The notes: generated by a model not told the origin, from the letters alone. 64,000 bases of DNA from Blastopirellula marina (GCF_002967765.1 NZ_PUHY01000016.1:124001-188000); one strand, 5' to 3'. Positions 35,081 through 45,067 are shown, counted from the stretch's first letter. Translations and numbers: made by a program.

Positions 35081-37273
35081 TTAAGCCGATTCTCGGTTTT
35101 GCAGGCAAGCGACGACGATACGGATTTCTTCGTAACTCACCTCTTCACCGAGGTGTTCAAAGATTGGCTTCAGCGCTCGTTGCCCACACTCTTCCAAGGC
35201 TGATTCTACCCGACGGGCCGTTTCACCAGTGACCCAGGCCGTCGGATCTTCTAACTTTTGTTCTCGGATGAATTGCTCGAGGTAGCCCTGAACGGTCGTA
35301 TTCGCGCGGCCGATAATCGCTGCGACTTCGTCTACGGTTTTCCCTTTGGCAAACAAGGAGAATGCGTCTTTCAGAGCAGGTGATTGATTCTTTGGAGGCT
35401 CTCGACGGGGAGTCGCGACTACTTCCGTCTCCATCGCATCCACTTCGAGACCTTCCTGCCGGCAGTACGCCACGATGTGCTGGGTAAACGTCTCACCGTA
35501 ATCCTGGCATTTTTTGTCGCCGACCCCCTTCATAAGGCGAAAGCTGTCGAGCGTTGATGGTCGATGACGTGCCATCTCCCTTAGCGAGCTATCGCCGAAG
35601 ACAATGTACGCTGGGATACCAGCCTCGGCTGCTTTGTCTCGTCGTAGTGTTCGCAACGACTCGAACAAGCCGCGATCGACACCTTCCCAATCATCGGCTT
35701 TCCCTTTTCGTTTCGGACTGTCTGATTTGTCCGCCTCGGCTTTGGTAAGCTTGGGAATTACTTCCCCTCGCAGCAGTTCTCGTCCACTCTCGGTTAGCTT
35801 GAGGATATTATACTCGCCGGTCTTCGCGAGAAATCGCTGTCCAACCAACTGCTCGATCCAAGTACGAACCGCACGAATGCTTTGATCTTGCAGTAATCCG
35901 TACGTACTGAGTTCGTCGTGCCCGAATTCCAGCACCCGCTTATCACGTGAGCCACACAAAACCTTTGCGTTGTGATCGGCGCCAAAACGCTCGCCGGTTC
36001 GGATCACGCACGATAAGATCTTCTGTCCTAAGACCATCGCGTCCTCCACCAGGTCGACCGTCCCGAGACACACATCGCAGGCCTCACACTCTTCGTCCTC
36101 GAGCTCCTGGCCAAAGTAGCTAACGAGCATTCGGTGGCGACATTCCGTTCCAATACAGAAATGATCGAGCGCCTCTAACGAGTGGAAAGCCGATTTCTGA
36201 GCTGAATCGGGTAGGTCCCCCAGCATCTTCTTCCAGGTTACCATGTCGCCGCTGGAATAGAGCAGCACACATTCCGCCTCCAAACTATCACGCCCGGCTC
36301 GGCCACTTTCCTGCTGGTAACTTTCCAGCGACTTGGGCATCCCAGCGTGCACCACATAGCGAACGTTTGACTTATCGATTCCCATGCCGAACGCCACCGT
36401 GGCCACCACCACGTCCACGCGTTCTTTGATGAACGCATCTTGGTGATCTTGTCGCTGTTCATCGCTGAGACCGGCGTGATACGGCAACGCTTTGACACCG
36501 ATACTGTTTAGCTGTTCGGCGATCGATTCGACGTCCGCACGGCGAATACAGTAAACGATGCCCGATTCGTTGGGGTGCCGAGCGATCACTTTCTGAATCT
36601 GGGCAAAACGATCCTTCCGCCGAACAACGCGGTACATGAGGTTCGGCCGATCGAACGATCCGACTAGCAGTTCTGGATTCACTAGCCCCAGTTGCTGGGC
36701 GATGTCTTGCCGCACACGTTCCGTTGCCGTAGCAGTATAAGCATGCACGCCAACGCCAGGGAATCTGTCCTTCAACATCCGCATCATGCGGTACTCAGGA
36801 CGAAAGTCGTGTCCCCATTCGCTGATACAATGTGACTCGTCGATGGCAAAGAAAGAGACGTTGGCATCGGCCAGGAAGTCTAGCGTGCGATCGGTCAAAA
36901 GCCGCTCTGGCGCTAGGTAAAGAATCTTCGTATCGCCACTGCGGATATCGGTCGCAATTTCGCGACGTTCCGCTACGCTGATCGTGCTGTTGATACAGGC
37001 CGCGTGGATACCACACGCTGCCAAAGCATCGACCTGGTCTTTCATCAGCGAGATCAGCGGCGAAGCGACTACTGCCAAGCCAGGCTTGCAGAGAGCAGGT
37101 ACCTGATAACAGAGCGACTTACCGCCACCCGTTGGCATCACTACAACCGAATCCCGATCGTTAAGTACCGATTGCATTGCTTCCTGCTGTAAGGGGCGAA
37201 ATCCTTCATAACCCCAATACTTATGCATGGTCGCCAGCAATTGGTCAGATGTAACGGTAGAGGAAGATTCCAT
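35081..37273 (-). CDS. recQ: RecQ ATP-dependent DNA helicase
   Basis: A 730-aa RecQ helicase. Motif I TGGGKS is at 48–53, motif II is DESHCISEWGHDFRPEY, and motif VI is QESGRAGRD. A four-Cys zinc motif (CRHRM, CEACDVC) marks the RecQ-C-terminal region. An HRDC domain (ARHRPSTLDSFRLMKGVGDKKCQDYG) follows, with a C-terminal helix-turn-helix-type tail (GKTVDEVAAIIGRANTTVQGYL). RecQ unwinds 3'–5' in recombination repair and fork restart. The extra C-terminal domain fits the longer RecQ type. It heads a two-gene operon with the small membrane protein. Confidence 0.97.
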   Translation of the reverse strand: MESSSTVTSDQLLATMHKYWGYEGFRPLQQEAMQSVLNDRDSVVVMPTGGGKSLCYQVPALCKPGLAVVASPLISLMKDQVDALAACGIHAACINSTISVAERREIATDIRSGDTKILYLAPERLLTDRTLDFLADANVSFFAIDESHCISEWGHDFRPEYRMMRMLKDRFPGVGVHAYTATATERVRQDIAQQLGLVNPELLVGSFDRPNLMYRVVRRKDRFAQIQKVIARHPNESGIVYCIRRADVESIAEQLNSIGVKALPYHAGLSDEQRQDHQDAFIKERVDVVVATVAFGMGIDKSNVRYVVHAGMPKSLESYQQESGRAGRDSLEAECVLLYSSGDMVTWKKMLGDLPDSAQKSAFHSLEALDHFCIGTECRHRMLVSYFGQELEDEECEACDVCLGTVDLVEDAMVLGQKILSCVIRTGERFGADHNAKVLCGSRDKRVLEFGHDELSTYGLLQDQSIRAVRTWIEQLVGQRFLAKTGEYNILKLTESGRELLRGEVIPKLTKAEADKSDSPKRKGKADDWEGVDRGLFESLRTLRRDKAAEAGIPAYIVFGDSSLREMARHRPSTLDSFRLMKGVGDKKCQDYGETFTQHIVAYCRQEGLEVDAMETEVVATPRREPPKNQSPALKDAFSLFAKGKTVDEVAAIIGRANTTVQGYLEQFIREQKLEDPTAWVTGETARRVESALEECGQRALKPIFEHLGEEVSYEEIRIVVACLQNRESA

Positions 37274-37446
37274 TGCCTCGCCTAGATGAATGTTCCGTAA
37301 GCCTCAGAATCGGCAACTCGCTTCCAAATATTGGAGCGGTTTCGGTGGCTTTTCAGTGTAAAGATGTGCAGTCAAAGCGGCAACCGCTTAGAATGGAGTC
37401 GCTTCATGCTTCGGTCGTTTCGTTCTCCGCAGAGTAAGGCATCGTG

Positions 37447-39915
37447 ATGTGTCGTTTCGACATTCGGCAGATTGTTGGACTCGTATTTCTCTTTTGTGCT
37501 CCGACGCTGGCCGCCGAGCCAGAATATGAGGCCGGACAATGGGTGATCATTGCCGAAGATACATCATTGCTTGATGCCGATGGAAATGAGCTTGAAAAGC
37601 TTTTCATTGCCGATCGCTATGTTGTTGAATCTGTCAAAGAAAAGACTCTCTTCATTAGCTCGAATCAGGATGGCTTTGTTCAGAGCTCGAAAGTATTGCC
37701 CGCCGGCAAACCAGGAATTGACCTCTTAACAAGCAAGATCGCGGAACATCCCGACAACGCGAGGTCTTATCTCTTGCGAGCGACGCTATTGAGCCAACCA
37801 GTGGATCTCAGCCAATTCCCGAATGAACAAGTCCCTACCGAGCAACTCACGGCCGCGGTCGCAGACCTGGGACATGCCATTCGCCTAGCTCCCGACGACT
37901 TGGAAGCCCGATTCCTAAGAGCTTCGCTCTATAAGGATCTGGAGAATTGGCAACTCGCGATTGATGACTACGATTTTGTCTTGGCCGCGGAACCTGATCA
38001 AATCGGTCCGTTATACGGGCGTGCCACAGCCGCTCAGTTCATGGGTAACCATCAAAGGGCGGTGGATGACTTTTCTCGCTTTCTGGAGATCGTGACCAAA
38101 TCGCCCTCAGCCAATAAAGAGCTCATCGCTATGGCGTCCCTTGATCGAGCCCTTTCGTGGCGTCAACTGGAAAAGTACCCAGAGGCTAAGCAGGACCTGA
38201 ACACAACACTGCGACTCTCGCCCCTCAATCCATCAGCACATCGGGAATTGGGTGAACTAGCGCTCGATGAAGGTGACTACGACACCGCGTTTTCCTGCGG
38301 ATCGACGTTGACTTACTTGGCTCCAAAGAACGATACCGGCTATCGATTGCGAGCTATCGCCCGAATGAAACAAGAGAAATTCGCGGAAGCACTGCGTGAT
38401 ATCAACCGCGCCATTGCGTTACCTCCCGATCGTGCCTCAGAGTTCCGTCTGCGATGTGATGTTTACTTCAAGACGAAAACCTTCGATAAAGCGTTAGCGG
38501 ACATCCAACGTGCAGATAAGCTTGAGCCCAACAATGCTGTTTATCAGAACAAGCTGGGTCTGATACTTAGTGAACTCGATCGACACGAGGAAGCGTTATC
38601 CCGCTTCAATGAAGCACTACGCTTACAACCCAATTCGCCAGTCATTCTCGACAACCGGGCAAACGAATATGTGCATTTGCGCCAGTTTCAAAAGGCAATT
38701 GATGATCTGAATGTGGTTCTCGCAGCTGATCCGCAGCAAGTTCGAGCACTATGTAACCGAGGTAGTGCCTGGAGAGAGCTCGGGGACTTTGACAAAGCGC
38801 AGCGAGATCTTGATGAAGCGATTCGAATTGATCCTGACTATTTCGAGCCCTGGACTTGCCGTGCCGCGCTCAATATTGAGCTTGGCCGTTATGCGGAGGC
38901 AAAACACGACGCCTTGCGTTCACAGCAAATCAAGGCCGATTTTTCGGCGAATCTCGTTGTTTTAGGCCGGGCCCATCTTGAGTTGGGGGAATTCGCGAAA
39001 GCGATTGTCTGCCTAGACCAAGCCATTCATCTCGCACCCGACACGCCATTTGGACACAATCTGCGCGGCCTAACCTATATGCAAATGGGTGAGTTAGAAA
39101 AAGCGTACGATGACTTGGAAAAGGCCATCGCTCTCAACCCTGAACTTTCGGTGGCCTATATCAATCGGGGGAATGTGCTGAATCAATGGGAATTCCATGA
39201 AGACGCGATATCCGATTTCGATAAAGCAATCGAACTCGGACCACCCAACCCGTTGGCATACCAAGGACGTGGTCTCGCGAAGTTCTTTTTGAGTGATCTC
39301 GAAGGTTCCATTATCGACTTAACTCGCTCCGTTGAAATGGCGCCGTTTGACGCGACGACGCTACTTATCCGAGCGCAAACGTACACCTCCCTGGAACAGT
39401 ATTCGGCCGCGAAAAAAGACCTGGCGGCATGCTTGGAAATAGCTCCTCAAGATCTTGAAGTTCTGTTTACACTTGCGGAGGTACGTTTGCTGGAGCGTGA
39501 CCTAAGTGCGGTCGAGCCATGCCAAACATTTCTCTCTGTGCTAGAAACCAGCGAAGGTAGCACGACAACGATGGTTGTCTTCGTTGGCTTATACGCTCAA
39601 CTTCTCAAAAAGCCAGCCGAAACAACTCAGTTATTGGAGGCGGTACGCAGCAAGATCTCGGATGACAAATTCCTTTTACCTTATGTTGATTACTTGCAGG
39701 GAAAGATCTCGCGCGAGGAACTGGCGCAAACTCCAGTTTACGACGATGACGAGTACCTGGCCCCGCGCTGCTTTCGCGGGCTGTTTGCCCTCATGGACAA
39801 CAAACCTGAAGAAGCACGAAAGGACTTTCTCTGGGTGATGGAGAACGGAGATATATCGTCGTTCGAAGTCGATTTCGCACGTGCCGAATTAACACGCCTT
39901 AAAGCAATGCAGTGA
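37447..39915 (+). CDS. secreted TPR-repeat protein, 822 aa
   Basis: The ATG at 37447 has AAGG at a good distance; a GTG lies one codon earlier. A signal peptide (about 1–23, ending TLAAEP) is followed by an SH3-like segment (about 26–90, GQWVIIAEDTSLLD, then VESVKEKTLFI). A long TPR superhelix (about 120–790) follows, with repeats such as AIDDYDFVLAAEPDQIGPLYGRAT, ALSRFNEALRLQPNSPVILDNRAN and AISDFDKAIELGPPNPLAYQGRG. There is no catalytic motif. It is probably a periplasmic scaffold for protein complexes. Divergent from recQ. Confidence 0.92.
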   Translation: MCRFDIRQIVGLVFLFCAPTLAAEPEYEAGQWVIIAEDTSLLDADGNELEKLFIADRYVVESVKEKTLFISSNQDGFVQSSKVLPAGKPGIDLLTSKIAEHPDNARSYLLRATLLSQPVDLSQFPNEQVPTEQLTAAVADLGHAIRLAPDDLEARFLRASLYKDLENWQLAIDDYDFVLAAEPDQIGPLYGRATAAQFMGNHQRAVDDFSRFLEIVTKSPSANKELIAMASLDRALSWRQLEKYPEAKQDLNTTLRLSPLNPSAHRELGELALDEGDYDTAFSCGSTLTYLAPKNDTGYRLRAIARMKQEKFAEALRDINRAIALPPDRASEFRLRCDVYFKTKTFDKALADIQRADKLEPNNAVYQNKLGLILSELDRHEEALSRFNEALRLQPNSPVILDNRANEYVHLRQFQKAIDDLNVVLAADPQQVRALCNRGSAWRELGDFDKAQRDLDEAIRIDPDYFEPWTCRAALNIELGRYAEAKHDALRSQQIKADFSANLVVLGRAHLELGEFAKAIVCLDQAIHLAPDTPFGHNLRGLTYMQMGELEKAYDDLEKAIALNPELSVAYINRGNVLNQWEFHEDAISDFDKAIELGPPNPLAYQGRGLAKFFLSDLEGSIIDLTRSVEMAPFDATTLLIRAQTYTSLEQYSAAKKDLAACLEIAPQDLEVLFTLAEVRLLERDLSAVEPCQTFLSVLETSEGSTTTMVVFVGLYAQLLKKPAETTQLLEAVRSKISDDKFLLPYVDYLQGKISREELAQTPVYDDDEYLAPRCFRGLFALMDNKPEEARKDFLWVMENGDISSFEVDFARAELTRLKAMQ

Positions 39916-39926
39916 GCTCGGCAAAC

Positions 39927-41087
39927 CTAGTTTGGCTGAACCTTACGTCGATAGGCCGTGGGAGAAAGGCCTGTCTTTTTGCGGAACGTCGCGCTCATGT
40001 ACTCGACATGCTCGAAACCCGCGCGATCGGCGATATCACCAATACTAAGATCGGTATCGTGCAGTAATTGACGCACTTTGTCGATTCGCTGATGAACGAT
40101 GGCTTCGTGCGGTGTCTGACCGGTGATTTGTTTGAAGCGGTATTCAAGCACACGCCGAGTGCTGTCGACCGCTTTTAAGACATCACCGACATTGATGCCA
40201 TCGCACGCATGTTCGCGGATGAACTGCATCGCCATACCAACCAGGGGATCGTCGGTGGCCAGCACATCGGTCGAACGTCGTGTCGCCACGCCCAACGGTG
40301 GAATCAGCTGTGGCGTATGATTAACCGGTTCTCCCTTCATCATGTGATCCAGCAATCGCGCCGCCTCGAAACCGGTTCGACGGCTATCGGGAATCACACT
40401 AGAAAGAGGCGGCGAACATAGATCGCACAACAGTCGATCGTTATCGACACCAATGACCGCAACTTGACGAGGAACATCGATTTCTAATTCACGACACGCT
40501 TCGAGCAGCAACTGACCGCGGATGTCGTAACAGGCCATGATCCCTATCGGCTGCGGCAATCGTTCGATCCATCGGTCTAGTTTCTGTAAATTCCGAGGAT
40601 TCGATTCCTTCCCATCTTCGCTGGTTGGCAAATCAAGAACATGGCAGCCGTATCCTTGTTCGGCGAGCGCTTCGACGAAGTACTTCTCGCGCCATTTGCT
40701 CCAGGCAAAAGACGAATCGCCGCAGAACGCGAAATTTGCGAAGCCACGTTGAAGCAAGTGCTCGACCGCCAATTGACATATTGCACGATCGTCAGTTTCA
40801 ACCCAGGGCAATTCCGGAAGCAAACGTGCCGCGCTGACATCAACGATTGGCATCTCCATTGACTTAAGCGCGGCGGCGATCTCTGGTGTTTCAACCCGGG
40901 CTATGATGCCATCTCCTTTCCACTGCTTAAGCCACTTCGGGGGCTTCGCCCCACGGCCTTGTTCGGGCAGGAAGATTGACCAGCGCTGAAATTCCTCCAT
41001 GTAGCGCACCACTCCGTCGAGTAGACCGCGCGCATATTCATTGGAAGTTTCGATGAGCAGGGCAACCTCTTTGCGAGGCTGGATCAT
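39927..41087 (-). CDS. XylR-type regulator (LacI-like sensor with AraC HTH)
   Basis: A 386-aa regulator from the ATG at 41087 (GAGG eight bases upstream); the frame extends 39 codons further without a site. Residues about 8–270 form a periplasmic-binding-like sugar sensor (EVALLIETSNEYARGLLDGVVRYM, AVIGVDNDRLLCDLCSPPLSSVIPD). Residues about 285–380 are an AraC double helix-turn-helix (DVLKAVDSTRRVLEYRFKQ, IADRAGFEHVEYMSATFRKKTGLSP). Members sense sugars such as xylose. It is divergent from a Gfo/Idh/MocA oxidoreductase with 220 bases between, which it probably controls. Confidence 0.94.
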   Translation of the reverse strand: MIQPRKEVALLIETSNEYARGLLDGVVRYMEEFQRWSIFLPEQGRGAKPPKWLKQWKGDGIIARVETPEIAAALKSMEMPIVDVSAARLLPELPWVETDDRAICQLAVEHLLQRGFANFAFCGDSSFAWSKWREKYFVEALAEQGYGCHVLDLPTSEDGKESNPRNLQKLDRWIERLPQPIGIMACYDIRGQLLLEACRELEIDVPRQVAVIGVDNDRLLCDLCSPPLSSVIPDSRRTGFEAARLLDHMMKGEPVNHTPQLIPPLGVATRRSTDVLATDDPLVGMAMQFIREHACDGINVGDVLKAVDSTRRVLEYRFKQITGQTPHEAIVHQRIDKVRQLLHDTDLSIGDIADRAGFEHVEYMSATFRKKTGLSPTAYRRKVQPN

Positions 41088-41245
41088 AAAGTCGTCCTCG
41101 TGGCGCAGGAAGCGGATGGAAATAATTGACGAGTATGTTTCACGAGAATCGCATGATAGCCTATTTATGGCGGGGAATCTCCCTCCGCTGTGAAATACCT
41201 CCAATAAGTTGCGGGTTTTCTCATGGCTATTATCAGCTTATTTTG

Positions 41246-41267
41246 TAGGTTAAAAAGGGTAAACCCT
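41246..41267. promoter_or_regulatory. inverted repeat in the XylR-type/oxidoreductase gap
   Basis: AGGGT (41256–41260) and ACCCT (41263–41267) form a tight palindrome. GGTT and AACC flank it (GGTTAAAAAGGGTAAACC). It lies 41–52 bases before the oxidoreductase ATG, so it may be the operator of the divergent regulator. Confidence 0.4.
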
Positions 41268-41307
41268 CTGCCCTACACCTCGTCTTTTACCCCACCAGGT
41301 ACAGAAC

Positions 41308-42456
41308 ATGAGTGACAAGACTTTTAACGTGGCAATGATCGGTCTCGGATTTGGAGCCGAGTTTATTCCGATTTACCAGGCGCACCCCAACGCCAACGTT
41401 TACGCAATTTGCCGACGTGACGAGGCCTCGTTGCAAAAAGCTGGCGACATGTTCGGCATCGAAAAGCGATACACTTCCTACGACGAAGTGTTGGCCGACC
41501 CGAACGTCGACTTTGTCCACATCAACTCGCCTATTCCCGATCACGCTTGGATGTCGCTTAAGGCGCTCGACGCCGGTAAGCACGTCATGTGCACCGTGCC
41601 CATGGCCACGACGATTGACGAATGCCGTCAAATCGTCGAGAAAGTCGCCGAAACTGGGCTGAAGTACATGATGGCCGAGACGGTCGTCTACAGCCGCGAG
41701 TATCTGTTCATCAAGCAGCTTTACGAATCGGGCGAACTGGGCAAGATCCAGTACATGCAAGCTTCCCATCCACAAGACATGGAAGGCTGGCCAGAGTACT
41801 GGGAACGCATGATCCCAATGCACTACGCCACGCACGTTGTTAGCCCTGTGCTAGGGTTGGTCGACGGTCTGGCGGAATACGTTAGTTGCTTCGGCTCCGG
41901 CAGCATTAACAACGAACTGGCTAAGAAGTCAGGCAATCCGTACGCAGTCGAATCGTGCCATATCAAGATTAAGGACAGCGACGTCGCCGCCCACATCTGG
42001 CGATTCCTATTCGATACGGCCCGCCAGTATCGTGAAAGCTTCGATGTTTACGGCACCAAGCAAAGCTTCGAGTGGTCGCTGGTCGAAGGAGAACCACACG
42101 TTCTGCATACCGCCAAGAAGCCTGAGCCGGAAATCGCTTCGCACGTTGAAATTCCAGACTTCGCTCACCTGTTGCCAGAACCGATCCAGAAATTCACCCA
42201 GTCCATTGAAGACGCCGCTCACCTGTCGTTCATTCAAGGTGGTGGCCACGGCGGATCACACCCTCACCTGGTTAACGAGATGATCAACTCGCTGCTAGAG
42301 GATCGCGACCCACGTCCGAACGCAGTCACATCCGCCAACTGGACCTGCGTTGGTATCTGCGCTCACGAATCGACGATGAAAGGTGGCGAGCTCGTCAAAT
42401 TGCCAGAGTTCACGCTGAAGCAACCAACTGGTAGCAAAACAGTTGCCGCGTCGTAA
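41308..42456 (+). CDS. Gfo/Idh/MocA family oxidoreductase
   Basis: A 382-aa NAD(P)-dependent sugar or inositol oxidoreductase. The Rossmann part (about 1–125) has the dinucleotide loop GLGFGAEFIPIY, the DEASLQKAGD strand and the INSPIPDH segment. The DAGKHVMCTVPMATT motif (the EKP equivalent, with the Lys replaced by Met) is followed by the substrate domain with MAETVVYSREY and a late HGGSHPHLVNEM region. The usual EKP lysine is replaced, so the reaction may differ from a simple dehydrogenase. AGG precedes the ATG. Likely regulated by the divergent XylR-type protein. Confidence 0.93.
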   Translation: MSDKTFNVAMIGLGFGAEFIPIYQAHPNANVYAICRRDEASLQKAGDMFGIEKRYTSYDEVLADPNVDFVHINSPIPDHAWMSLKALDAGKHVMCTVPMATTIDECRQIVEKVAETGLKYMMAETVVYSREYLFIKQLYESGELGKIQYMQASHPQDMEGWPEYWERMIPMHYATHVVSPVLGLVDGLAEYVSCFGSGSINNELAKKSGNPYAVESCHIKIKDSDVAAHIWRFLFDTARQYRESFDVYGTKQSFEWSLVEGEPHVLHTAKKPEPEIASHVEIPDFAHLLPEPIQKFTQSIEDAAHLSFIQGGGHGGSHPHLVNEMINSLLEDRDPRPNAVTSANWTCVGICAHESTMKGGELVKLPEFTLKQPTGSKTVAAS

Positions 42457-42519
42457 GGCAAAGCTTAATTCCCGCTGGAATTTAGTCTTTGTGCGGGAGA
42501 GTTCGTCTAAGAAGAATAG

Positions 42520-42556
42520 AAACGCTCGGGACGTTCCAGAAACGTGCCGAGCGTTT
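42520..42556. terminator. bidirectional-looking terminator hairpin
   Basis: AAACGCTCGG (42520–42529) pairs with CCGAGCGTTT (42547–42556), followed by T. It lies 64 bases after the oxidoreductase stop and 58 bases after the end of the convergent small gene, so it may serve both. Confidence 0.8.
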
Positions 42557-42613
42557 TGCGTTCGGTAGGTGGCCAACGGTTTTGTTGGCCGATGGGGTTT
42601 GCCCCGCCGTCAG

Positions 42614-42787
42614 TTAGACAGCGAGGGCTTTGCCGATCACGCCAGCTTGACGCTGGAAACATTCGCTGCGGCGAAGGAACTTGGCCTTAGCCGGAACACT
42701 GTGGGTTCGGACGGCCATGCGACGGTATTTGTCGGCCAGGGCCATCTTCACTGCAACCTTGTTTTCGATCTCGGACTTCTTGGTCAT
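42614..42787 (-). CDS. small basic protein, 57 aa
   Basis: From the ATG at 42787 the product is MTKKSEIENKVAVKMALADK onward, ending QAGVIGKALAV; GAGG lies about eleven bases upstream. It is strongly basic (Lys/Arg) with alternating helices, like small RNA- or ribosome-binding proteins. The frame stays open to 42961, but only with a TTG start and no site. I do not recognise the family. Its position between a metabolic gene and shikimate kinase gives no clue. Confidence 0.6.
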   Translation of the reverse strand: MTKKSEIENKVAVKMALADKYRRMAVRTHSVPAKAKFLRRSECFQRQAGVIGKALAV

Positions 42788-43028
42788 ATAGAACGATGCC
42801 TCAGGGACATACTTAATGGATTCACGCGAATCCGAACCGCGTAATTCTAACCTTCCCCTGGCCTTCGCTTCTATCCCGAATTGCCTGTCAGTCGCCAATT
42901 TTAGGAAGTCCGCAATTTGTTCCTCTTTCAAGGAATAATCGGGCCGATTCGGTCTTGGCAAAATGCCACGTTTCGCGTGAGATAGAAAAATACGATTTCA
43001 CGCAGAATATACCATCTCGGAAACCTCC

Positions 43029-43538
43029 ATGTCCGCCGAAGCTTCCAGTAACGTCACCTTGATCGGCATGCCAGGATCGGGCAAGAGCACCATTGGGGTG
43101 GTCCTCGCCAAGCGCATCAATCGCCAGTTCATAGATACCGATCTCGTTATCCAAACGACGCATCAGCGAACATTGCAAGAGATCATGGACGCGGAAGGGT
43201 TTGCTGAATTCTGTAAGCTTGAAGAAGAGGCCGTACTCAGTGTCGATGTCGCGCATCATGTGGTCGCCACTGGCGGCAGTGTGGTCTACGGTCCGGAAGG
43301 AATGGAGCACCTTAAACAACTTGGTAAAGTCGTTTTCCTAAAGACGGGTCTGAAGACGCTAGAAGAGCGTCTTTCCAACATGGCGACGCGTGGCATCGCA
43401 CTAAGACCGGGACAAACGTTAGAAGATTTGTTCCACGAGCGGAATCGTCTTTACACCGAATACGCTGATATCACTATCTCTTGCGACGGGCTGAACGTCG
43501 AACAAATTTGCGAGCAAATCGAAGCGGCGTTGGCCTAG
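43029..43538 (+). CDS. aroK: shikimate kinase-like protein
   Basis: A 169-aa P-loop kinase with GMPGSGKS at 13–20, DTD in the shikimate-binding motif (FIDTDLVIQ, near 37), ATGGSVV in the Walker-B-like loop and the lid region LALRPGQTLEDLF-like. The length is normal for shikimate kinase, the fifth step of the aromatic pathway. No other aro gene is nearby. It could be a relative acting on another substrate, but the key residues look right. Divergent from the small basic gene. Confidence 0.85.
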   Translation: MSAEASSNVTLIGMPGSGKSTIGVVLAKRINRQFIDTDLVIQTTHQRTLQEIMDAEGFAEFCKLEEEAVLSVDVAHHVVATGGSVVYGPEGMEHLKQLGKVVFLKTGLKTLEERLSNMATRGIALRPGQTLEDLFHERNRLYTEYADITISCDGLNVEQICEQIEAALA

Positions 43539-43846
43539 TCAAGCTAGTCATTTCCATTCTTTGTCATCCGTTCGACTGGATCATTAACTGGCGATAACAT
43601 CGCGAACAGCTAACCACGTGATTCTATCTAACGATCACGATGCGCTGTCCCATCGACACGGCCCTTTCCGTCAAGATGCAGTTAAGACGATGGGGCAAAT
43701 CGTCAATCAAATCGACGCAAAATGTCATCGTTGCGTTCGCGTGGGCCTGCCATAATCTTCTATCATCAGCGCACTCGGTCGATTGCCTCACGGCGGAATG
43801 ATTAAGCAATGCAGGGCACGACCTCAGCAGCAGGACTCACTCATTT
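43539..43846. other. intergenic region
   Basis: About 310 bases between shikimate kinase and the FAD oxidoreductase. No credible gene, strong hairpin or clear promoter was found. Confidence 0.3.
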
Positions 43847-45025
43847 ATGGATTTTGATCTCATTGTTATCGGTGGCGGTATTGTTGGTCTTGGTCATGCC
43901 TGGGCAGCAGCCAAACAAGGGCAAACTGTCGCCGTCTTCGACAATAATTCCCGAGCCGAAGGGGCCAGCATACGAAACTTTGGCATGGTGTGGCCGGTCG
44001 GCCAGCCAGCTGGGCCGCAACGGGCACTTGCCCTCCGCAGCCGTACATTGTGGCGAGAACTTGGTGCCGCGGCTGGTTTTCCCGTCCGAACTTGCGGTTC
44101 GCTGCATCTGGCCCATTTTGAAGACGAGATGCAGGTTCTCCAGGAATTCTCCGCTTCGTCTGCGGCCGATGGGCTCGATATCGAACTTGTCGATCCCAAA
44201 CAGATTGGCAATCTGACGTCAGCAGCCAACCAGAATAATCTCCAGGGAGGCATGTACAGTCATAGCGAACTTCGCGTTACGCCACCCATCGCGATTAGTT
44301 CCGCGACCTCCTACTTGGCAACCTCGCTCGGTGTGCAATTTCATTTCGATACCCCGATCACGAAAGTCGAATCAGGCGTCGCATTCACGGCAGAAGGCAA
44401 GTCGTTCACAGCTAAACGCATTGTGATCGCGACGGGAGCATACTTTCAGTATCTCTTTCCCGAAATCCATAAGAGCGAGCGTCTATTGCTTTGCAAATTA
44501 CAGATGATGCTTACCGAGGCGCAGCCTGCAAACTGGCAACTCGGGCCGCATATCGCGAGTGGGTTGACACTGCGTCACTATCCTTCGTTTGGCAGTTGCC
44601 CGACGTTGGCCATAGTGAAGGACCGTTTCGCTCAGACCTGCCCTGAACTCGATCGGTACGGCATTCACGTCATGGCATCGCAAGCGGACGGCGGCGGATT
44701 GATCCTGGGAGATTCGCACGAATATAACGACGACATCGAACCAACCGATAAGGCCGAGATCGACACGTTGATGCTACAAGAGCTGCGCAAGATCCTTGAT
44801 GTCCCCAACTGGAACATCGCTCGTCGCTGGAGCGGGCTATACGCTAAGCACCCCAGTCAAATGTGCTTCGTTCGCGAAGTCTGTCCTGACGTTCTCGTCG
44901 TCAATGGATTCGGCGGCAACGGTATGACATTGGCCTTAGCATTCTCGGAATCGATCATTCACCGCTGGAAAGATTCCGCCCATCTCGATGCCTTGAACGG
45001 ATCTCCGATTCAAGATCGTTCGTAA
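43847..45025 (+). CDS. FAD-dependent oxidoreductase, TIGR03364-like
   Basis: A 392-aa DAO-family flavoenzyme. The N-terminus holds the FAD-binding loop (LIVIGGGIVGLGHAWAAAKQG), then SIRNFGMVWPVG and RIVIATGAYF; FGGNGMTLALAFSE lies at the C-terminus. This resembles the TIGR03364 group, which occurs in aminoethylphosphonate gene sets and oxidises N-methylated or free aminophosphonates. The substrate is inferred only. AGGA lies upstream of the ATG. The next gene, a phosphatase-like protein, starts 43 bases later on the same strand, so the pair may serve phosphorus recovery. Confidence 0.85.
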   Translation: MDFDLIVIGGGIVGLGHAWAAAKQGQTVAVFDNNSRAEGASIRNFGMVWPVGQPAGPQRALALRSRTLWRELGAAAGFPVRTCGSLHLAHFEDEMQVLQEFSASSAADGLDIELVDPKQIGNLTSAANQNNLQGGMYSHSELRVTPPIAISSATSYLATSLGVQFHFDTPITKVESGVAFTAEGKSFTAKRIVIATGAYFQYLFPEIHKSERLLLCKLQMMLTEAQPANWQLGPHIASGLTLRHYPSFGSCPTLAIVKDRFAQTCPELDRYGIHVMASQADGGGLILGDSHEYNDDIEPTDKAEIDTLMLQELRKILDVPNWNIARRWSGLYAKHPSQMCFVREVCPDVLVVNGFGGNGMTLALAFSESIIHRWKDSAHLDALNGSPIQDRS

Positions 45026-45067
45026 TCCTCTCTCCATCAACCACATTCACTCCCTTGGAGATGTTTC

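Noticed and set aside
42614-42787. Small basic protein as ribosomal protein uS14
   Set aside because: The first residues (TKKS) look alike, but the Cys pairs and the GRPxGxxRKFG core of uS14 are missing.
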